64,000 nucleotides of DNA from Hydrogenophaga sp. (GTDB lineage: Bacteria; Pseudomonadota; Gammaproteobacteria; Burkholderiales; Burkholderiaceae_C), in the NCBI RefSeq assembly GCF_014773545.1, contig NZ_SDDV01000001.1, positions 1-64,000 on the forward strand. The letters are read 5' to 3'. Below, piece after piece: positions 58,801-64,000 of the stretch. The notes beneath the pieces were generated by a model. The model was not told the origin of the DNA. It was given only the letters and a program-made list of their open reading frames with translations, and did no database searches. Within the stretch, counting starts at the first letter, position 1, and each line of letters starts with the position of its first letter. Position numbers and translations under genes: made by a program.

Positions 58801-61137
58801 TCAACCGGCTGTGGCTTCCTCGGGCTTGGCCTTGCCCTCTTTCCTGGGCAGCGGCTGGATGTCGAGTTTGACCTCTTGCACGTCCTTGCCCGCTTCGTCG
58901 GTTTTGCTCTCCAGGTCCACCGTCAAGCGCCCGCCTTCGGTCAGGCGGCCAAACAGCAACTCGTCGGCCAGGGCGCGCCGAATCATCTCCTGAATCAGTC
59001 GCTGCATAGGGCGCGCACCCATCAGCGGGTCAAAGCCCTTCTTGGCCAGGTGTTTGCGCAGCGCGTCGGTGAACGTGACCTCGACTTTCTTCTCGCCGAG
59101 CTGGCCTTCGAGCTGCAGCAAGAACTTGTCCACCACCCGCATGATGACGTTCTCGTCCAGCGCTTTGAAGCTGACCATGGCGTCGAGCCGGTTGCGAAAC
59201 TCTGGCGTGAACAGGCGCTTGATGTCGGCCATCTCGTCGCCCGCCTCGCGCGGGTTGGTAAAGCCGATGCTCGCCTTATTCATGGTCTCGGCGCCGGCGT
59301 TGGTCGTCATGATGACGATGACGTTGCGAAAATCGGCCTTGCGCCCGTTGTTGTCGGTCAAGGTGCCGTGGTCCATCACCTGCAACAGCACGTTGAAGAT
59401 GTCGGGGTGCGCTTTTTCGATCTCGTCGAGCAAGAGCACACAGTGCGGCTTTTTCGTCACCGCCTCGGTCAGCAAACCCCCCTGGTCAAAACCCACGTAG
59501 CCGGGTGGCGCACCAATGAGGCGACTGACCGCGTGGCGCTCCATGTACTCCGACATGTCAAAGCGGATCAGGTCGATGCCCATGATGTAGGCAAGCTGTC
59601 TGGCCGCTTCGGTCTTGCCAACGCCGGTAGGACCGCTGAACAAGAAGGCGCCGATCGGCTTGTCGGACTTGCCCAGGCCAGAGCGCGCCATCTTGACGCT
59701 GGAGGCCAGCACCTCAAGCGCCTTGTCCTGACCGAACACCACGCTTTTGAGATCGCGCTCAAGTGTGAGCAGCTTGCTGCGGTCGTCGCTGGAGACGTTG
59801 GCGGGTGGAATGCGGGCAATTTTGGCCACGATCTCCTCCACCTCGGTCTTGGTGATGGTTTTCTTGCGCTTGGACAGCGGCAGAATGCGCTGCGCCGCGC
59901 CGGCTTCGTCGATCACATCGATCGCCTTGTCGGGCAGGTGCCGGTCGTTGATGTATTTGGCGCTCAGTTCGGCCGCCGCTTGCAGCGCCGCCAGGGCGTA
60001 CTTGACGTTGTGGTGCTCCTCAAAACGCGACTTCAGACCTTTGAGGATGTCCACCGTCTGCTCTACCGACGGCTCGACCACGTCGATCTTCTGGAAGCGG
60101 CGCGAGAGCGCCGCGTCTTTCTCGAAAATGCCGCGGTATTCGGTAAAGGTGGTGGCGCCAATGCACTTGAGCATGCCGCTGGAGAGTGCGGGCTTGAGCA
60201 GGTTGGATGCGTCCAGCGTGCCGCCCGAGGCCGCACCGGCGCCGATCAGGGTGTGGATTTCATCGATGAACAAAATCGCGTTCGGTTTGTCTTTCATCGA
60301 CTTGAGCACGCCTTTCAAGCGCTGCTCGAAGTCGCCCCGGTATTTGGTGCCGGCCAGCAAGGCACCCATGTCGAGTGAATAGACCTGCGATTGAGCCAAC
60401 ACTTCGGGCACCTCGTTCTGGGTGATGCGCCAGGCCAGCCCCTCGGCAATGGCGGTCTTGCCGACGCCGGCCTCGCCCACCAGCAGCGGGTTGTTTTTGC
60501 GCCGACGGCACAAAATCTGAATTACGCGTTCGACCTCGTAATCGCGCCCGATCAGCGGGTCGATCTTGCCGTCTTTGGCGAGCTGGTTCAGGTTCTGGGT
60601 GAACTGCTCCAGCGGGGAAGCCTTTTCGTTCGACTTGGCTTCTCCGGCTTCTTCGTTGTCGGCCGCACCCTCGCCCGGTTTGCTGGGTTCGGGCGGATCG
60701 CTTTTGCGAATCCCATGCGCAATGAAATTGACCACATCCAGCCGCGTGACACCCTGCTGGTGCAGGTAGTAGACGGCGTGCGAATCTTTTTCACCAAAAA
60801 TCGCCACCAGCACGTTGGCGCCGGTGACTTCCTTCTTGCCGTTGCCAGTCGACTGCACGTGCATGATGGCGCGCTGAATGACGCGCTGAAAACCCAGCGT
60901 GGGCTGGGTGTCCACCTCATCGCTGCCGCTCACCTGCGGTGTGTTGTCTTTGATGAAGTGGGCCAGCGACTTGCGCAAATCGTCCAGATTGGCTGAACAG
61001 GCGCGCAACACCTCGGCCGCGCTGGGATTATCGAGCAAGGCCAGCAGCAGGTGCTCGACGGTGATGAATTCGTGCCGCTGCTGCCTGGCTTCGACGAAGG
61101 CCATGTGCAAGCTGACTTCAAGTTCCTGGGCAATCAT
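58801..61137 (-). CDS. clpA: ATP-dependent Clp protease ATPase subunit ClpA
   Basis: AAA+ unfoldase feeding ClpP. 778 aa from the ATG at 61137 ([19 protein letters not shown]), with AAAGGA upstream; the GTG two codons earlier is less likely. N-domain (1-145); D1 Walker [16 protein letters not shown]2 Walker [15 protein letters not shown]. The IGL-type ClpP loop region lies near [11 protein letters not shown] in D2. Its adaptor clpS is just upstream. Confidence 0.96.
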   Translation of the reverse strand: MIAQELEVSLHMAFVEARQQRHEFITVEHLLLALLDNPSAAEVLRACSANLDDLRKSLAHFIKDNTPQVSGSDEVDTQPTLGFQRVIQRAIMHVQSTGNGKKEVTGANVLVAIFGEKDSHAVYYLHQQGVTRLDVVNFIAHGIRKSDPPEPSKPGEGAADNEEAGEAKSNEKASPLEQFTQNLNQLAKDGKIDPLIGRDYEVERVIQILCRRRKNNPLLVGEAGVGKTAIAEGLAWRITQNEVPEVLAQSQVYSLDMGALLAGTKYRGDFEQRLKGVLKSMKDKPNAILFIDEIHTLIGAGAASGGTLDASNLLKPALSSGMLKCIGATTFTEYRGIFEKDAALSRRFQKIDVVEPSVEQTVDILKGLKSRFEEHHNVKYALAALQAAAELSAKYINDRHLPDKAIDVIDEAGAAQRILPLSKRKKTITKTEVEEIVAKIARIPPANVSSDDRSKLLTLERDLKSVVFGQDKALEVLASSVKMARSGLGKSDKPIGAFLFSGPTGVGKTEAARQLAYIMGIDLIRFDMSEYMERHAVSRLIGAPPGYVGFDQGGLLTEAVTKKPHCVLLLDEIEKAHPDIFNVLLQVMDHGTLTDNNGRKADFRNVIVIMTTNAGAETMNKASIGFTNPREAGDEMADIKRLFTPEFRNRLDAMVSFKALDENVIMRVVDKFLLQLEGQLGEKKVEVTFTDALRKHLAKKGFDPLMGARPMQRLIQEMIRRALADELLFGRLTEGGRLTVDLESKTDEAGKDVQEVKLDIQPLPRKEGKAKPEEATAG

Positions 61138-61228
61138 GGTCACGTCCTTTGGGCTGGTGGTGAGGTCAAACGCAGCGCTTGACCGAAGATTACGCGAAAG
61201 CGGCGTATCAGGTGGGGCGTGTTGTTAA

Positions 61229-61594
61229 TTATTCAATCGGCTCGCTCAGGCATTGCAGCGGATGACCGGCGCTGTGGGCCGCTTGCTGCACCTGCTCGAC
61301 CTTGGTGTTGGCGATATCACGGCTGTAAACCCCGCAAATGCCTTTGCCTTCCAGGTGAATTTTGAGCATGATCTGGGTCGCGGCCTGACGATCCTTGTTG
61401 AAAAACTCCTGCAGCACCTGCACCACGAACTCCATCGGCGTGAAGTCGTCGTTGAGCAGCACCACCTGAAACATCTGCGGCGGCTGGGTGCGCTGGCTGC
61501 GACGTTCGAGCACCACCGCATCGTCACCGTCCGCTCTGGGTTGGGTCAGCGGTGGGGCGGATTGTTTGGGATTCCTGGGTGCCATGCGAGCCAT
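61229..61594 (-). CDS. clpS: ClpA adaptor ClpS
   Basis: Delivers N-end-rule substrates to ClpAP. 121 aa when started at the ATG at 61594 ([11 protein letters not shown]); the second ATG 9 bp later is also possible. The conserved core is [35 protein letters not shown] and the C-terminal CLSEPIE. The N-terminal extension of about 40 residues is Arg/Pro-rich and probably disordered. 91 bp before clpA. Confidence 0.93.
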   Translation of the reverse strand: MARMAPRNPKQSAPPLTQPRADGDDAVVLERRSQRTQPPQMFQVVLLNDDFTPMEFVVQVLQEFFNKDRQAATQIMLKIHLEGKGICGVYSRDIANTKVEQVQQAAHSAGHPLQCLSEPIE

Positions 61595-61853
61595 TTTACC
61601 CAGGACATCCCAACCCGCTCGCGCTCGAAAAATGCCAGCGCGCCACACCACACCAGGAGCCGCCGCCTCAGACAAGCTGTCGGGTTCCGTGCGATTGCGT
61701 ACCCTGTCGCAGCAGGCCCTCGTTTCGGGCGCGTGCTGTTTTGGCGGCCTGGAAGGGGTCTGATGAAAAAAAATCAAAAACAGAAATCAGAAGTACTTCG
61801 CAGCGAGTCCTGTTTCAGGGGGCCGGGAAATTACAGAACGAATGTTGCACCAC

Positions 61854-62447
61854 CTATGCGGCGATGTCGTCCGGCAGCAGCATGGCCAGCCGGGCGCTGA
61901 TGTCATCGGCACGGGTTGAACCCGCTTCAGTTTCGATGCGCTGCAACAACTCGCGGGCCACGGACTGCAGGGATTCGCGGTCGTGCGCACCCCTGAACTG
62001 TTCGCGCATGGCCACCACCAGCGCCGGGTCACGCCGGGCAAACATGCGCTCAGCCACGTCGAACAAAAACATGCGTGCCGTGACCAGCGAGCGCTTTCCA
62101 TCAAAGGTGTCGGCGGCCCCACGCACGGGCTGCGCAGGGTGGGCCGGTGGTTTTTCCCCGGCTGGCGATGGAACGCTTGGCGTGCTGGCCGTGGCGGCAG
62201 GCACTGGCTGTGTCTTGCCCTTGGCGCTGGCTGGGGTTTGCGGCGCAGGAATCCGCACTGGGGCCAGGTAACCCTGGTTGAGCAGCGCGTGGATCAGTGT
62301 GGCTTCGGCCTGGACCAGGCTGGCCAGTTCGGGGCCGGTTTTCTTGCCGTCGGCCAGCAGCAAGAGCGCGCGTTCTTTCAGCCCCAGCGTGCGCTGGCGT
62401 GAGCTCAACTCGGCTACGGCCTTGTCGGTTTTGAGAAGGTACTCCAT
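61854..62447 (-). CDS. Conserved hypothetical protein with winged-helix-like N-terminus
   Basis: 197 aa from the ATG at 62447 (MEYLLKTDKAVAELSSRQR). Three parts are visible: an N-terminal helical domain with LGLKERALLLLADGKKTGPE (about 20-60), resembling a winged helix; a Pro/Ala/Lys-rich linker (about 68-115); and a C-terminal helical domain with LVTARMFLFDVAERMFARRD. No catalytic motif is seen. It may be a regulator or scaffold; function unknown. Confidence 0.7.
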   Translation of the reverse strand: MEYLLKTDKAVAELSSRQRTLGLKERALLLLADGKKTGPELASLVQAEATLIHALLNQGYLAPVRIPAPQTPASAKGKTQPVPAATASTPSVPSPAGEKPPAHPAQPVRGAADTFDGKRSLVTARMFLFDVAERMFARRDPALVVAMREQFRGAHDRESLQSVARELLQRIETEAGSTRADDISARLAMLLPDDIAA

Positions 62448-62691
62448 CACATCCGGACACCCGAGTGCCCGCTCCAGTTCTTCATCTGTATCAAGAGCGG
62501 TTCAGTGTGGCCGATGTCTGTGACACTTGTGCGATGCGAGGCGCCAGCGGCGACGCCAGCGCGCGCTGAGAGCCGCACGCGCTGGGCGCCCGTCTGGGCC
62601 GGGTGTCTGGCCTGGGCGTGCGCGCAGCCCGCTGCTGCCGCCGACGCGCAGGCGCCGACTGCTGCGCGCGCTATCCCGGATAATCGCGGGC

Positions 62692-63792
62692 ATGAGCGGC
62701 AACACCCTGGGTACTTTGTTTTGTGTCACCAATTTTGGTGAATCTCACGGTCCGGCCATTGGCTGCGTGATCGACGGTTGTCCACCCGGCCTGGACTTGT
62801 GCGAGGCCGACATCCAGGTTGACCTGGATCGCCGCCGCCCTGGCACATCCAAATATGTGACGCAGCGCAAGGAACCCGACGCAGTGGAAATTCTCTCTGG
62901 CGTCTACCAGGGCCAGACCACCGGTACGCCGATTGCGCTGCTGATTCGCAACACCGATCAGCGCAGCCACGACTACGGCGACATCGCGCAGACTTTCAGG
63001 CCCGGCCATGCCGACTACAGCTACTGGCAAAAATACGGCATTCGCGATCCGCGCGGTGGCGGCCGCAGTTCGGCGCGCCTGACGGCGCCCACGGTGGCCG
63101 CCGCTGCGGTGGCCAAGAAGTGGCTGCTGCAAACATACGGCACCCGCTTTGCCGCTTGCCTGACGCAGTTGGGCGAGCTGCCGCTGGCGTTCGAAGGCTG
63201 GCAGCACGTGCCGAATAACCCGTTTTTTGCTCCGCTGGCTGACGTCTCGGCACTGGAGGATTATCTGAGCGCGCTGCGCAAAAGCGGCGACTCGTGCGGC
63301 GCGCGCCTGCGCGTGGTGGCGCAGCAGGTGCCCGTTGGCCTGGGCCAGCCGCTGTACGACAAGCTCGACGCCGACATCGCCCGCGTCATGATGGGACTCA
63401 ACGCCGTCAAGGGGGTCGAGATCGGCGCCGGTTTCGCCAGCGTCAGCCAGCGCGGCAGCACGCACGGCGATGCGTTGACGCCGGATGGTTTCGTGGGCAA
63501 CAACGCCGGTGGCGTGCTCGGTGGCATCAGCACCGGGCAAGACCTGGAGGTGGCGCTGGCGATCAAACCGACCCCCTCGATTCTGATTCCGCGCCCCAGC
63601 ATTGACCTGTCCGGCCAGCCCAGCGAGATCATCACCAAGGGCCGGCACGACCCCTGTGTCGGCCTGCGCGCCGCACCGATTGCCGAGGCCTTGCTGGCGC
63701 TGGTGCTGATGGATCATGCGCTGCGCCAGCGTGCGCAGTGTGGCGACGTGCGCGTGCCCACGCCCGACATCGCAGCGCTGTCGCGCCGCTGA
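62692..63792 (+). CDS. aroC: Chorismate synthase
   Basis: Last step of the shikimate pathway; needs reduced FMN. 366 aa from the ATG at 62692 ([19 protein letters not shown]). Signatures: [39 protein letters not shown] with the FMN-site Arg, and the C-terminal [16 protein letters not shown]. The frame is open upstream, but this is the normal N-terminus. The MFS gene starts 40 bp later. Confidence 0.97.
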   Translation: MSGNTLGTLFCVTNFGESHGPAIGCVIDGCPPGLDLCEADIQVDLDRRRPGTSKYVTQRKEPDAVEILSGVYQGQTTGTPIALLIRNTDQRSHDYGDIAQTFRPGHADYSYWQKYGIRDPRGGGRSSARLTAPTVAAAAVAKKWLLQTYGTRFAACLTQLGELPLAFEGWQHVPNNPFFAPLADVSALEDYLSALRKSGDSCGARLRVVAQQVPVGLGQPLYDKLDADIARVMMGLNAVKGVEIGAGFASVSQRGSTHGDALTPDGFVGNNAGGVLGGISTGQDLEVALAIKPTPSILIPRPSIDLSGQPSEIITKGRHDPCVGLRAAPIAEALLALVLMDHALRQRAQCGDVRVPTPDIAALSRR

Positions 63793-63831
63793 TGCTGCGC
63801 CTGCTGGCCGTTGTTCGGCAGCACTTTCGCC

Positions 63832-64000
63832 GTGGTCAAACGCCGTCAACTGCTGCCTTTTGCAGCCCTTTCGGCGAGCTACTTCGCGCACATCGGATTT
63901 TTCAACCCCTATTTGCCGCTGTGGCTGGATGAACTCGGTTTTGGCCTGCTGGCGATCAGCGTGCTGGTCTCGGTGCCGTCGGCGACGCGCCTGTTCGCGC
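63832..64000 (+). CDS. MFS transporter, N-terminal part (cut by window end)
   Basis: A GTG at 63832 opens a frame to the window edge (56 codons) reading VVKRRQLLPFAALSASYFAH and then GFFNPYLPLWLDELGF with two hydrophobic segments. The pattern matches the start of a major facilitator of the PhpX/MFS_1-like type. An ATG at 63792 is in another frame and is rejected. Substrate unknown. Confidence 0.65.
   Translation, partial: MVKRRQLLPFAALSASYFAHIGFFNPYLPLWLDELGFGLLAISVLVSVPSATRLFA

Noticed and set aside
61595-61853. Possible cold-shock or other small gene upstream of clpS
   Set aside because: Frames here lack a plausible start and any family motif; I see no gene.
62505-62741. Small plus-strand frame with an Ala/Trp-rich segment upstream of aroC
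   Set aside because: It overlaps the aroC start in another frame and has no convincing ribosome binding site or family pattern.

Overview
The window looks like a stretch of chromosome from a high-GC betaproteobacterium, most likely Burkholderiales and probably Comamonadaceae-like. This rests on gene content and order (iscRSUA-hscBA-fdx, thrS-infC-rpmI-rplT-pheST-ihfA-merR, an Anbu peptidase next to mutS) and on dispersed GC-rich repeats of the kind I associate with that group. No rRNA, prophage, CRISPR array or intact insertion sequence is visible. Almost everything is core housekeeping.

Layout: 1-5.1 kb (minus) holds tRNA-Thr(CGT), fbp, pepN and prfB with its programmed +1 frameshift. 5.2-7.3 kb has an unassigned polytopic membrane protein, then a gene-free tract full of short repeats. 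7.3-14.7 kb (minus) is an RND-type, probably metal, efflux operon: CzcI-like His-rich protein, outer membrane factor, periplasmic adaptor, RND pump and a small His-rich secreted protein. 14.7-20.8 kb carries tal, an OmpA-type lipoprotein, an aldo/keto reductase, a YbaK-type deacylase, plsY, yajQ and murB. 20.9-27.5 kb carries purD, yebC, a YjgR-type ATPase, cysE, a TrmJ-type methyltransferase and suhB. 27.5-34.1 kb has a large soluble PAS/GAF histidine kinase divergent from mutS, which overlaps the Anbu gene. 34.3-37.9 kb has uppP, a CobD/CbiB-like membrane protein, a Nudix hydrolase, a MerR regulator and ihfA. 37.9-44.9 kb is the pheT-pheS-rplT-rpmI-infC-thrS translation cluster. 45.1-51.4 kb is dnaQ plus the complete ISC iron-sulfur operon. 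51.6-64 kb has uvrB, a tandem Usp, a flavoprotein, the alpha-E/ATP-grasp pair, clpA-clpS, an unknown protein, aroC and the start of an MFS transporter.

How the genes work together: IscR probably controls the ISC operon through a site upstream of its own gene, and dnaQ is coupled to the end of that operon. The translation cluster carries several cis-regulatory features: an AUA start on infC, a terminator/attenuator before pheS, and a terminator immediately before thrS. clpS-clpA form the N-end-rule adaptor/unfoldase pair. Anbu, alpha-E and ATP-grasp proteins belong to one known association but here are split across about 23 kb.

The most unusual structural signal is a 126-bp repeat present three times, always bounded by TTA at both ends. 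Two copies sit exactly on the TAA stop codon of a flanking gene (pepN, yebC). The third is an in-frame insertion in the outer membrane efflux gene. A second family of roughly 16-bp tandem units has also entered pepN in frame.
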